NCBI RefSeq assembly: GCF_004124315.2
Contig: NZ_CP096889.1
Span: 1,781,001 to 1,845,000 of the forward strand
Direction of reading: 5' to 3'
Length of the DNA: 64,000 bases
Source of the DNA: Bacillus cabrialesii
GTDB taxonomy: Bacteria; Bacillota; Bacilli; Bacillales; Bacillaceae
The stretch's first letter is position 1. Each line of letters starts with the position of its first letter. A program made the translations under genes and the position numbers. This document shows, in pieces, positions 1 to 7,723 of the stretch. A model generated the notes under the pieces. The model worked only from the letters and a program-made list of their open reading frames with translations, was not told where the DNA came from and ran no database searches.

Positions 1-464
1 TCGCTGAAGAAATTGGCATGAAGCGCAGTGACATCTTCTTAATTGAAAAAGGAGACGTCGTTGAATTCCGCGGCCAAAACGTAAAAATTGGGGATAAAGT
101 TCCATACGGCAATATTTTAATTGATGGTTTGGGTGTCGGTGATATCGGCAATATCGTATTGCGAGACCGCCGCTTGCTTTCACAGGACGGAATTTTAATT
201 GTTGTGATTACACTTGATAAACAAAAGAAACATCTTGTATCAGGACCAGAAATTATCACTCGCGGTTTTGTTTATGTAAGAGAGTCTGAAGGCCTTATTG
301 TACAGGCTACTGAGCTTGTCCGTTCCATCGTGACAGAAGCGACTGAAACATCAAATGTTGAATGGTCAACGCTGAAACAGGCAATGCGAGATGCTTTGAA
401 CCAATTCCTATATGAAAAAACGAAACGTAAACCAATGATCATCCCAATTATTATGGAAGTATAA
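1..464 (+). CDS. rnjB: Ribonuclease J2, C-terminal part (gene enters from the left edge)
   Basis: Only the last 153 codons lie in the window; the reading frame is already open at base 3 and ends at TAA 462-464. The visible part has the features of the RNase J C-terminal and beta-CASP-adjacent region, including the stretch GPEIITRGFVYVRES and the typical ending PMIIPIIMEV. RNase J enzymes are metallo-beta-lactamase/beta-CASP ribonucleases acting in mRNA decay and rRNA maturation in the cytoplasm. J2 forms a complex with J1 and is the less active partner. I choose J2 (rnjB, formerly ymfA) over J1 because it lies directly upstream of tepA and spoIIIE, its known position in B. subtilis. The metal-binding N-terminal domain lies outside the window, so catalytic residues cannot be checked. 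A strong terminator follows 10 bases after the stop. Confidence 0.9.
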   Translation, partial: AEEIGMKRSDIFLIEKGDVVEFRGQNVKIGDKVPYGNILIDGLGVGDIGNIVLRDRRLLSQDGILIVVITLDKQKKHLVSGPEIITRGFVYVRESEGLIVQATELVRSIVTEATETSNVEWSTLKQAMRDALNQFLYEKTKRKPMIIPIIMEV

Positions 465-473
465 TGTCTGACT

Positions 474-506
474 AAAGACCGGAGCTGTTCCGGTCTTTAT
501 TTTTTT
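474..506 (+). terminator. Intrinsic terminator of rnjB
   Basis: A 10-bp perfect stem (AAAGACCGGA / TCCGGTCTTT) with a 5-base loop is followed by ATTTTTTT. It lies just after the rnjB stop and separates it from tepA. Confidence 0.9.
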
Positions 507-522
507 GCCTTTTTTGCCGGGA

Positions 523-550
523 TTGAATTGAGTATCTTTGTTCATAATAC
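523..550 (+). promoter_or_regulatory. Possible sigma-A promoter of tepA
   Basis: TTGAAT and TAATAC are separated by 16 bp, 31 bases before the tepA start and after the rnjB terminator. The spacer is one base short of ideal, so this is a moderate match only. Confidence 0.4.
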
Positions 551-580
551 AAAGAGAAACTTGGAAAGGGTGAAAGCGAG

Positions 581-1318
581 ATGGAACATCGTATGGAAAA
601 CACAGAAGAAGAGCGTCCTGAAAAAAATGATGCGAAAGACAGCATTATGAATAAAATACAGCAACTTGGTGAAACGACGCTTCCGCAGCTGCCCCAAGAT
701 ACAAATATTCATTGTTTGACCATTATCGGACAAATAGAAGGCCATGTTCAGCTTCCTCCGCAAAACAAAACAACAAAATATGAGCATGTCATCCCGCAGA
801 TCGTGGCTATTGAACAGAATCCCAAAATTGAAGGCTTGCTGATTATATTAAATACTGTCGGAGGAGATGTTGAAGCGGGTCTCGCAATAGCGGAAATGCT
901 CGCATCTTTATCAAAGCCGACCGTTTCCATTGTGCTTGGCGGAGGGCATTCCATCGGCGTTCCGATTGCGGTATCCTGTGATTACAGCTATATTGCTGAA
1001 ACAGCAACGATGACGATTCATCCCGTTCGGCTGACCGGACTGGTAATCGGTGTGCCGCAAACGTTTGAATACCTGGATAAGATGCAAGAAAGAGTTGTTA
1101 AATTTGTGACAAGCCATTCCAATATAACCGAAGAGAAGTTTAAAGAGCTGATGTTTTCAAAAGGGAATTTAACACGCGACATCGGAACAAATGTAGTCGG
1201 TAAGGATGCAGTGGAATACGGACTGATAGATCACACAGGCGGTGTCGGGCAGGCGATCAATAAACTGAATGAGCTCATTGAGGAAGCAAGATCAGAAGAA
1301 GGACGGATGCTTCAATGA
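581..1318 (+). CDS. tepA: ClpP-like translocation-enhancing protease TepA
   Basis: This 245-residue protein of the ClpP/crotonase-fold protease family is known in B. subtilis as TepA (YmfB), a cytoplasmic protease linked to protein secretion and spore properties. The nucleophile Ser124 is seen in the turn GGGHSIG, and the following helix carries His147 in MTIHPVR, the expected serine-histidine pair of a ClpP-type active site. The first 40 residues are charged and poorly conserved in character, as expected for an extension ahead of the ClpP fold. The start ATG has the ribosome binding site AAAGGGTG 8 bases upstream. The stop overlaps the start of ylzJ by 4 bases (ATGA), so the two genes form a translationally coupled pair. 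No third catalytic residue was assigned with confidence. Confidence 0.92.
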   Translation: MEHRMENTEEERPEKNDAKDSIMNKIQQLGETTLPQLPQDTNIHCLTIIGQIEGHVQLPPQNKTTKYEHVIPQIVAIEQNPKIEGLLIILNTVGGDVEAGLAIAEMLASLSKPTVSIVLGGGHSIGVPIAVSCDYSYIAETATMTIHPVRLTGLVIGVPQTFEYLDKMQERVVKFVTSHSNITEEKFKELMFSKGNLTRDIGTNVVGKDAVEYGLIDHTGGVGQAINKLNELIEEARSEEGRMLQ

Positions 1319-1527
1319 TTCTGTATACCGTGATGCCGCAGGAAATTGTATTTGCGGAGCAGAACCAAGAGACAAGCGCACATGAGCAAATTGAATACAA
1401 AGGTGTACCGCTTCTTGTCGAAATGAAAGGGAATGAAGCGGAAGTCATTCAAATCATGAGCACAAATCCAATGCATTTTCTGCATCCGGACATTTCACCG
1501 GGACAAAAGCTGAAATTTAACGTATAA
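1315..1527 (+). CDS. ylzJ: YlzJ-like small protein of unknown function
   Basis: A 70-residue protein that starts inside the tepA stop (ATGA overlap), so it is almost certainly translated together with tepA. It begins MILYTVMPQEIVF and ends with PGQKLKFNV; this matches the YlzJ family, small proteins found next to tepA and spoIIIE in Bacillus. There is no signal peptide or membrane segment and no cysteine. The function is unknown; the conserved position suggests a role with TepA, but that is inference. The following 120 bases hold the spoIIIE promoter. Confidence 0.8.
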   Translation: MILYTVMPQEIVFAEQNQETSAHEQIEYKGVPLLVEMKGNEAEVIQIMSTNPMHFLHPDISPGQKLKFNV

Positions 1528-1556
1528 GAATCAAACCCATTTTCGGGGGCAAAATA

Positions 1557-1565
1557 TGCTATAAT
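1557..1565 (+). promoter_or_regulatory. Extended -10 promoter of spoIIIE
   Basis: TGCTATAAT is a perfect extended -10 element (TGnTATAAT). No good -35 hexamer is present 17 bp upstream. Transcription would start near 1572, leaving a leader of about 85 bases before the spoIIIE start. Confidence 0.55.
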
Positions 1566-1587
1566 AGGGGAATCCTACAGAAAAAAC

Positions 1588-1610
1588 GCAGCCTGTAAAC
1601 GGCTGCTTTC
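1588..1610 (+). other. Hairpin in the spoIIIE leader
   Basis: GCAGCC and GGCTGC flank a 7-base loop and are followed by TTTCTTC. It could end read-through from tepA-ylzJ, but it lies downstream of the predicted spoIIIE promoter, so it would also be in the spoIIIE leader. The T-run is interrupted, so any termination would be partial. Confidence 0.4.
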
Positions 1611-1657
1611 TTCATTATGTATGAACTTACATTTTTTAACGCAGTAAGGTGATGAGT

Positions 1658-4021
1658 GTGGCAAAGAAAAAAAGAAAATCAAGAAAAAAACAGGCGAAAC
1701 AGCTCAATATAAAATACGAACTCAACGGATTGCTGTGCATAGCCATTTCAATTATCGCGATTCTGCAGCTCGGGGTAGTCGGACAAACCTTTATTTACTT
1801 GTTCCGCTTTTTTACCGGAGAGTGGTTTATTTTATGCTTGTTAGGTTTATTGGTGTTAGGAGTCTCGCTGTTTTGGAAGAAGAAAACGCCAAGCCTGTTA
1901 ACGAGACGAAAGGCTGGGTTGTACTGTATTATCGCAAGCATATTGCTGCTTTCTCACGTGCAGCTGTTTAAAAATTTGACGCACAAAGGGTCTATTGAGT
2001 CCGCAAGCGTGGTGCGCAACACGTGGGAATTGTTTTTAATGGACATGAATGGGAGCTCCGCCTCACCTGATTTAGGCGGAGGGATGATCGGCGCGCTGCT
2101 GTTTGCGGCTTCACACTTTTTGTTTGCGTCGACTGGTTCTCAGATCATGGCGATCGTCATGATTTTGATCGGAATGATTTTAGTCACAGGGCGCTCTCTT
2201 CAAGAAACACTGAAAAAGTGGATGAGCCCGATTGGCCGCTTTATAAAAGAACAATGGTTTGCATTTATTGATGATATGAAATCCGTCAAAACAAATATGA
2301 AGTCATCGAAAAAAACGAAAACGCCGAGCAAAAAACAAAAACCGGCCCGCAAGAAACAGCAAATGGAACCAGAGCCTTCTGATGAAGAGGAGGATTCGGA
2401 AATGATATCGCCTCTTATTCATTCAGAGCCGATTATCTCAAGCTTTTCAGATCGTAATGAAGATGAAGAGTCTCCAGTCATAGAAAAGCGCGCCGAACCT
2501 GTATCAGAGCCGCTTCAGGACATCCAGCCTGAAACAGGTGATCAGGAAACTGTTTCTGCTCCTCCTATGACCTTTACGGAGCTTGAAAATAAAGATTACG
2601 AGATGCCGTCACTGGATTTACTGGCAGATCCGCAGCATACCGGCCAGCAGGCTGATAAAAAGAATATTTATGAAAATGCAAGAAAGCTCGAACGCACCTT
2701 CCAAAGCTTTGGCGTAAAGGCGAAAGTCACACAGGTTCATCTCGGGCCGGCCGTAACAAAATATGAAGTGTATCCTGATGTCGGAGTGAAGGTTAGCAAA
2801 ATTGTCAATTTAAGCGATGACTTAGCGCTTGCACTTGCTGCAAAGGATATCAGGATCGAAGCGCCAATACCAGGTAAATCAGCAATCGGAATTGAGGTTC
2901 CAAACGCAGAAGTGGCGATGGTATCGTTGAAGGAAGTGCTCGATTCTAAATTAAATGACAGACCGGACGCGAAGCTGCTGATTGGACTCGGTCGTAATAT
3001 CTCAGGTGAAGCTGTGCTGGCAGAGTTAAACAAGATGCCTCACCTTTTGGTCGCAGGCGCAACCGGAAGCGGGAAAAGCGTCTGTGTCAACGGCATTATT
3101 ACAAGTATTTTAATGCGCGCAAAGCCGCATGAAGTGAAAATGATGATGATCGATCCGAAAATGGTAGAGCTGAATGTCTACAACGGGATTCCGCATTTGC
3201 TTGCTCCTGTCGTAACCGATCCGAAAAAAGCGTCACAGGCTTTGAAAAAGGTTGTCAATGAAATGGAGCGGCGGTACGAATTATTTTCTCATACGGGCAC
3301 AAGAAATATTGAAGGATACAATGATTATATAAAACGCTCCAACAATGAAGAAGGAGCGAAACAGCCAGAGCTGCCTTATATTGTTGTGATTGTGGACGAG
3401 CTTGCCGACCTCATGATGGTCGCTTCATCTGATGTGGAAGATTCAATTACGAGATTGTCTCAAATGGCGCGGGCTGCCGGCATCCACCTCATTATTGCAA
3501 CACAGCGGCCGTCGGTTGACGTTATCACAGGGGTCATCAAAGCGAATATTCCGTCACGAATCGCGTTCAGCGTATCTTCACAGACGGATTCAAGGACGAT
3601 TCTTGACATGGGTGGCGCTGAGAAGCTGCTCGGCCGTGGCGATATGCTGTTTTTGCCTGTCGGGGCTAATAAACCTGTCCGCGTACAGGGAGCATTTTTG
3701 TCGGATGACGAAGTGGAGAAGGTCGTCGACCATGTGATTACGCAACAGAAAGCGCAATATCAGGAAGAAATGATTCCTGAGGAGACAACGGAAACTCATT
3801 CGGAGGTTACCGATGATCTTTATGATGAAGCTGTTGAATTAATCGTCGGCATGCAGACGGCATCTGTTTCCATGCTGCAAAGAAGATTCAGAATCGGTTA
3901 TACGAGAGCGGCCCGCCTGATTGATGCGATGGAGGAACGAGGCGTTGTCGGACCGTATGAAGGCAGCAAACCTAGGGAAGTCTTATTATCAAAAGAAAAA
4001 TACGATGAGCTCTCTTCTTAA
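1658..4021 (+). CDS. spoIIIE: DNA translocase SpoIIIE
   Basis: An FtsK/SpoIIIE-family motor that pumps the chromosome into the forespore at the sporulation septum and clears trapped DNA in vegetative division. I use GTG 1658 (787 residues, MAKKKRK...) because AAGGTGAT sits 5 bases upstream; in-frame ATGs at 1649 and 1652 overlap that ribosome binding site. Domains in order: a basic N-terminus, four membrane segments within about residues 20-190, a charged Lys/Glu/Pro linker to about 330, the alpha-beta motor with Walker A GATGSGKS at 467-474 and the Walker B-type stretch VVIVDELADLMM, and a C-terminal winged-helix gamma domain (about 720-787) that reads SRS sequences. Length equals the known family member. 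The linker differs in several residues from strain 168 as I remember it. Confidence 0.97.
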   Translation: MAKKKRKSRKKQAKQLNIKYELNGLLCIAISIIAILQLGVVGQTFIYLFRFFTGEWFILCLLGLLVLGVSLFWKKKTPSLLTRRKAGLYCIIASILLLSHVQLFKNLTHKGSIESASVVRNTWELFLMDMNGSSASPDLGGGMIGALLFAASHFLFASTGSQIMAIVMILIGMILVTGRSLQETLKKWMSPIGRFIKEQWFAFIDDMKSVKTNMKSSKKTKTPSKKQKPARKKQQMEPEPSDEEEDSEMISPLIHSEPIISSFSDRNEDEESPVIEKRAEPVSEPLQDIQPETGDQETVSAPPMTFTELENKDYEMPSLDLLADPQHTGQQADKKNIYENARKLERTFQSFGVKAKVTQVHLGPAVTKYEVYPDVGVKVSKIVNLSDDLALALAAKDIRIEAPIPGKSAIGIEVPNAEVAMVSLKEVLDSKLNDRPDAKLLIGLGRNISGEAVLAELNKMPHLLVAGATGSGKSVCVNGIITSILMRAKPHEVKMMMIDPKMVELNVYNGIPHLLAPVVTDPKKASQALKKVVNEMERRYELFSHTGTRNIEGYNDYIKRSNNEEGAKQPELPYIVVIVDELADLMMVASSDVEDSITRLSQMARAAGIHLIIATQRPSVDVITGVIKANIPSRIAFSVSSQTDSRTILDMGGAEKLLGRGDMLFLPVGANKPVRVQGAFLSDDEVEKVVDHVITQQKAQYQEEMIPEETTETHSEVTDDLYDEAVELIVGMQTASVSMLQRRFRIGYTRAARLIDAMEERGVVGPYEGSKPREVLLSKEKYDELSS

Positions 4022-4105
4022 ATGAAGGGAGTTCAGCTCTCATTAGTTCTCAGTAATAACATTATGTAAACTAATAACCTGGCTATTTATTTTTTCGACA
4101 AAACA

Positions 4106-4114
4106 TGATATAGT
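4106..4114 (+). promoter_or_regulatory. Possible extended -10 promoter of ymfC
   Basis: TGATATAGT fits TGnTATAnT, 51 bases before the ymfC start. There is no clear -35 hexamer. It lies in the 144-base gap after spoIIIE, which shows no good terminator. Confidence 0.35.
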
Positions 4115-4165
4115 TGTCCCAATTGTTCAATAATTTTTATCGAAAGTGGTTTACGGAGGGGAAAC

Positions 4166-4891
4166 ATGTCTACAAAAGCTGATAATCGGCACTTGTATTT
4201 GAAAGTGATTGAACGAATTAAAGAGGATATTAAAAATGGCATCTACACTGAGAAGGAAAAGCTCCCTTCTGAATTTGAGCTTTCCAAAAAGCTTGGTGTC
4301 AGCAGAGCGACGCTAAGAGAAGCTTTGCGGATACTGGAAGAAGAGCATGTGATTATCAGAAGGCATGGTGTAGGCACTTTTGTCCATTCTAAGCCGTTAT
4401 TTCTTTCGGGCATTGAACAGCTTAACAGTGTAACGAAGATGATAGAACAGGCAAATATGGCGCCTGGAACGATTTTTCTATCATCACAAGTGCTTATGCC
4501 GTCTGAAGATGACACTAAGAGATTTCATTTGGCAGAAGGGCAAGAACTTTTTTACCTCGAACGAGTCAGGACAGCTAATGGACAGCCGATTGTGTATTGT
4601 ATAGACAAAATTCCGATGGATATTTTGCCGAATTCTTTTTCTCATCAGCAAGAATCTATGTTTGATCTGCTTGAGAAAAATTCAGGCTCCGTGATCAGCT
4701 ATGCCGTGACTGATATTGAACCGATCGGCTATCATGATACCATTTCTCCAGTGCTGGAATGCGATCCGGAAACAGCTCTTTTGCTGCTAAAACAAACCCA
4801 TTACGATCAGCACGATAAACCGGTGCTTTACTCATTAAATTATTTTAGAGCGGATAAATTCAGATTTCATGTTTTGCGTAAACGATTCTAA
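4166..4891 (+). CDS. ymfC: GntR-family transcriptional regulator YmfC (HutC/UTRA subfamily)
   Basis: A 241-residue regulator. Residues about 8-75 form the GntR winged helix-turn-helix, with the conserved segment LPSEFELSKKLGVSRATLREA and the wing RRHGVGTFV. Residues about 95-235 form a UTRA effector-binding domain, with the typical strand pattern around FYLERVRTANGQPIVYCIDKIP and the ending VLYSLNYFRADKFRFHVLRKR. Proteins of this subfamily bind a small-molecule effector that changes DNA binding. The effector and targets of YmfC are not known to me; the neighbour ymfD is a possible target only by position. The ribosome binding site GGAGGGG lies 5 bases before the ATG. A terminator follows, so it is probably transcribed alone. 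Confidence 0.9.
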   Translation: MSTKADNRHLYLKVIERIKEDIKNGIYTEKEKLPSEFELSKKLGVSRATLREALRILEEEHVIIRRHGVGTFVHSKPLFLSGIEQLNSVTKMIEQANMAPGTIFLSSQVLMPSEDDTKRFHLAEGQELFYLERVRTANGQPIVYCIDKIPMDILPNSFSHQQESMFDLLEKNSGSVISYAVTDIEPIGYHDTISPVLECDPETALLLLKQTHYDQHDKPVLYSLNYFRADKFRFHVLRKRF

Positions 4892-4893
4892 AA

Positions 4894-4920
4894 CGGGCGC
4901 TGTGATGTGTCTGTTTTTTT
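4894..4920 (+). terminator. Terminator of ymfC (G-U rich stem)
   Basis: CGGGCGC pairs with GTGTCTG over 7 positions using three G-U pairs, with a 6-base loop, followed by seven T. The stem is weak but the position and T-run fit. Confidence 0.5.
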
Positions 4921-5001
4921 ATTTGCACTGATTCATATTTCTTTGTACATACTTTCACTCTGGTTAACGCAACATATAAGGGATGACAAGAAAGTGAATG
5001 G

Positions 5002-6240
5002 GTGAAAATGTTGAGAGAGAAAAATGGAATGAAAAATATTATTGCATTGTCTTCCGTACCGCTTGTGATGACACTAGGGAACTCCATGCTGATACCTGTT
5101 CTTCCGATGATGGAGAAAAAGCTGTCAGTGACTTCATTTCAAGTGTCTTTAATCATTACTGTATATTCAGTAGTAGCGATTATTTGCATTCCGATTGCCG
5201 GATATTTGTCGGATCGATTCGGGAGAAAAAAAATATTGCTTCCATGCCTCCTCATTGCAGGATTAGGCGGATTGGTCGCGGCTTTTGCCTCAACCTATAT
5301 GAAAAATCCCTATGCTATGATTTTGGCGGGACGGGTTCTTCAAGGCATCGGTTCAGCAGGCGCAGCTCCTATCGTCATGCCGTTTATCGGCGATTTGTTT
5401 CAAGGAGACGATGAAAAGGTCAGCGCCGGCCTTGGTGATATTGAAACCGCCAACACGTCAGGAAAGGTATTGAGTCCCATACTGGGCGCCTTACTGGCTT
5501 CCTGGTACTGGTTTGTACCGTTTTGGTTTATTCCGTTTTTCTGTTTGATCAGCTTTTTGCTCGTGTTGTTTCTGGTGGCCAAGCCTGAAGAAGATGAGGA
5601 TGCACCAGCGGTTTCTGAATTTATCAAGAGTGTGCGGAAAATCTTTAAACAGGATGGGCGCTGGCTTTATACGGTCTTTATTATCGGATGTGTCATTATG
5701 TTTTTGTTATTTGGCGTATTATTTTATTTGTCAGATACGTTGGAGAACAAGTATGCCATTGACGGAGTGGCTAAAGGCGGATTACTGGCAATCCCTCTTT
5801 TATTTTTATCAACCAGTTCTTTTATAGCCGGCAAAAAGATCGGTAAAGATAAAGTTCGAATGAAATTTTGCGTTGTTACGGGAATGATTCTGTTAACCCT
5901 GTCGTTTATTGCCTTGTGGTGGAACCACAGTTTTTATTTTTTATTTATCTTTTTAAGCATTGGCGGGATTGGGATTGGAATGGCTCTTCCTGCATTAGAT
6001 GCACTGATAACCGAAGGGATTGAAAGTGAGCAATGCGGAACCATTTCTTCCTTCTACAATAGCATGCGCTTTATAGGAGTAGCTCTCGGGCCTCCTGTGT
6101 TTGCGGCATTAATGTCTAATGCAAATTGGCTGATTTTCATTCTATCGGCGTTTTGCAGCATTGTTGCTTTATTTTTAGTGCTCTTTACTGTGGATGCTAA
6201 AAAAAATGAAAAGGAAGAAAAAAATTTAGGGACGGTCTAG
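5002..6240 (+). CDS. ymfD: MFS efflux transporter YmfD (bacillibactin exporter)
   Basis: A 412-residue major facilitator protein with 12 predicted membrane segments in two halves. The cytoplasmic loop between segments 2 and 3 carries the family motif GYLSDRFGRKK, and the loop region VLQGIGSAGAAP fits the antiporter motif C region of drug/H+ antiporters. In B. subtilis this protein is reported to export the siderophore bacillibactin, and the locus is reported as activated by the MerR-type regulator Mta. I could not find a convincing Mta operator in the 110-base upstream region. The start is uncertain: GTG 5002 is the longest choice, ATG 5008 has GGGTG close upstream, and ATG 5029 is also possible; membrane segment 1 begins after all three. 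A terminator overlaps the stop codon. Confidence 0.88.
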   Translation: MKMLREKNGMKNIIALSSVPLVMTLGNSMLIPVLPMMEKKLSVTSFQVSLIITVYSVVAIICIPIAGYLSDRFGRKKILLPCLLIAGLGGLVAAFASTYMKNPYAMILAGRVLQGIGSAGAAPIVMPFIGDLFQGDDEKVSAGLGDIETANTSGKVLSPILGALLASWYWFVPFWFIPFFCLISFLLVLFLVAKPEEDEDAPAVSEFIKSVRKIFKQDGRWLYTVFIIGCVIMFLLFGVLFYLSDTLENKYAIDGVAKGGLLAIPLLFLSTSSFIAGKKIGKDKVRMKFCVVTGMILLTLSFIALWWNHSFYFLFIFLSIGGIGIGMALPALDALITEGIESEQCGTISSFYNSMRFIGVALGPPVFAALMSNANWLIFILSAFCSIVALFLVLFTVDAKKNEKEEKNLGTV

Positions 6241-6256
6241 CCAGCCGTCCTTTTTT
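6229..6256 (+). terminator. Terminator overlapping the ymfD stop codon
   Basis: GGACGG pairs with CCGTCC, followed by six T. The left arm lies inside the last codons of ymfD. Confidence 0.85.
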
Positions 6257-6354
6257 GCTATGATTCAGCGGCTTTTCAGATTGAAAAAAGAATTAACCGA
6301 TACAGCCTCCCTCCTGCCAGGCGGAGGTTATTGTTTCCTTATAAATCCTACAGT

Positions 6355-6363
6355 TGCTATAAT
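6355..6363 (+). promoter_or_regulatory. Extended -10 promoter of ymfF-ymfH
   Basis: TGCTATAAT is a perfect extended -10 element 80 bases before the ymfF start and after the ymfD terminator. No strong -35 hexamer is seen. Confidence 0.55.
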
Positions 6364-6442
6364 TACATGAAAGAGTGTTTCTGCGAATGCTGAAAATGGG
6401 TCATAATACATACTAATAAGAAATGAACGAAGGAGGTTCCAT

Positions 6443-7723
6443 ATGTCATATGTAAATGAAATCAAAACAAAGCACGGCGGTTTAACCGCACACATTGTAG
6501 AAACAGAAAAATTCAAAACCGTCTCGCTTATTTTTAAAATGCTTGCGCCGCTGACAAAAGACCAAGTCACCAAAAGAGCGCTGCTTCCGCATGTGCTTCT
6601 TCGCGGAACACAAAGCTATCCGAAAACCTCAGAATTGCGTTCTTATTTGGATGAACTGTACGGAACGTCTGTCTCGGCGGATCTTTCGAAAAAAGGAGAG
6701 CGGCATGTCATTACGTTCAGGCTGGAAATTCCGAATGAAAAATATTTAAAAGACCAAACGCCGCTTCTTGAAAAAGGGCTGCAGCTTCTCGCGGAAATCG
6801 TTTTTTCACCTGCTCTGGAGGGAGGCGCGTTTCAATCACAATATGTGGCTCAGGAAAAACGGACGCTTAAGCAAAGAATCCAAGCGGTCTATGATGACAA
6901 GATGCGCTACTCCAATTTAAGGCTGATACAGGAAATGTGCAAAAATGAGCCTTATGCGCTCCATGTCAACGGTGAAATTGACGCTGTCGATGCCATTACT
7001 GCCGATCAATTATATGAAACATACCAAAGCGCGATCCAAAATGATCAGCTTGATCTTTATGTCGTTGGCGATGTAGACAGCAACCAAGTGCAAAGTGCGA
7101 TTGACAAGTATTTTCAAACAGAAGAGCGCGCCCTCCGCACAATTGAAAACAATCAAGCTGAGGGAAAAGCCCAGCCTAAAGAAGTGATTGATGAAGAAGA
7201 TGTCAAACAAGGAAAGCTGAATATCGGCTACCGCACCAGCATCACTTATACGGATCAGGATTATCCTGCTCTGCAAGTGTTTAACGGACTGTTTGGCGGG
7301 TTCTCTCATTCCAAGCTTTTCATCAATGTTCGGGAAAAAGCCAGTCTTGCTTACTACGCCGCTTCGCGTATAGAAAGTTTTAAAGGCTTGTTAATGGTGA
7401 TGTCGGGAATTGAAGTGGAAAATTACGAACAGGCTGTTTCTATCATTGCTGAGCAATTTCAGGCGATGAAAAACGGCGACTTTAGTGAACAGGACATCGC
7501 TCAGACAAAGGCCGTCATTCGAAATCAAGTGCTGGAAACCATTGATACTGCGTACGGTTTATCAGAGTTTTTATATCAGCAGGCCGCTGCCCAAGTCGAT
7601 ATTCCTATTGAAGACTTTCTTGCCAATATTGAGGAGGTCACAAAAGAGGATATCGTGAAAGCCGGTGAAAAGATTCAGCTTGATACGACTTATTTCTTAA
7701 AAGGGACGGAGGGTGCATCTTGA
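6443..7723 (+). CDS. ymfF: M16-family peptidase homologue YmfF, non-catalytic
   Basis: A 426-residue protein with the two-half fold of M16 (pitrilysin/insulinase) peptidases. The N-terminal half lacks the zinc-binding HxxEH motif; the corresponding segment reads LPHVLLRGT, so this subunit should be inactive. The C-terminal half keeps the substrate-binding stretch FGGFSHSKLFINVREKASLAYY, which carries the R...Y signature seen in the non-catalytic partner of two-subunit M16 enzymes. The next gene, ymfH, encodes a partner with an intact zinc site and overlaps by 4 bases, so the pair very likely forms a heterodimer, as in other M16B pairs. The ribosome binding site AAGGAGGT stands before ATG 6443. 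There is no signal peptide, so the protein is predicted to be cytoplasmic. Confidence 0.88.
   Translation: MSYVNEIKTKHGGLTAHIVETEKFKTVSLIFKMLAPLTKDQVTKRALLPHVLLRGTQSYPKTSELRSYLDELYGTSVSADLSKKGERHVITFRLEIPNEKYLKDQTPLLEKGLQLLAEIVFSPALEGGAFQSQYVAQEKRTLKQRIQAVYDDKMRYSNLRLIQEMCKNEPYALHVNGEIDAVDAITADQLYETYQSAIQNDQLDLYVVGDVDSNQVQSAIDKYFQTEERALRTIENNQAEGKAQPKEVIDEEDVKQGKLNIGYRTSITYTDQDYPALQVFNGLFGGFSHSKLFINVREKASLAYYAASRIESFKGLLMVMSGIEVENYEQAVSIIAEQFQAMKNGDFSEQDIAQTKAVIRNQVLETIDTAYGLSEFLYQQAAAQVDIPIEDFLANIEEVTKEDIVKAGEKIQLDTTYFLKGTEGAS

Noticed and set aside
542..787. An 81-codon - strand frame over the tepA start
   Set aside because: It is antisense to tepA and its promoter, with no ribosome binding site; Phe/Leu-rich sequence is the usual mirror of Lys/Glu-rich coding DNA.
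4925..5001. Search for a MerR-type (Mta) operator with a 19-bp promoter spacer before ymfD
   Set aside because: GTTAAC and ATATAAGG are present, but I could not find a -35/-10 pair with a central dyad at 19 bp, so Mta control is left as literature knowledge only.
6302..6328. CCTCC/GGAGG hairpin between ymfD and ymfF
   Set aside because: The stem is short and no T-run follows on either strand; the real ymfD terminator lies upstream.
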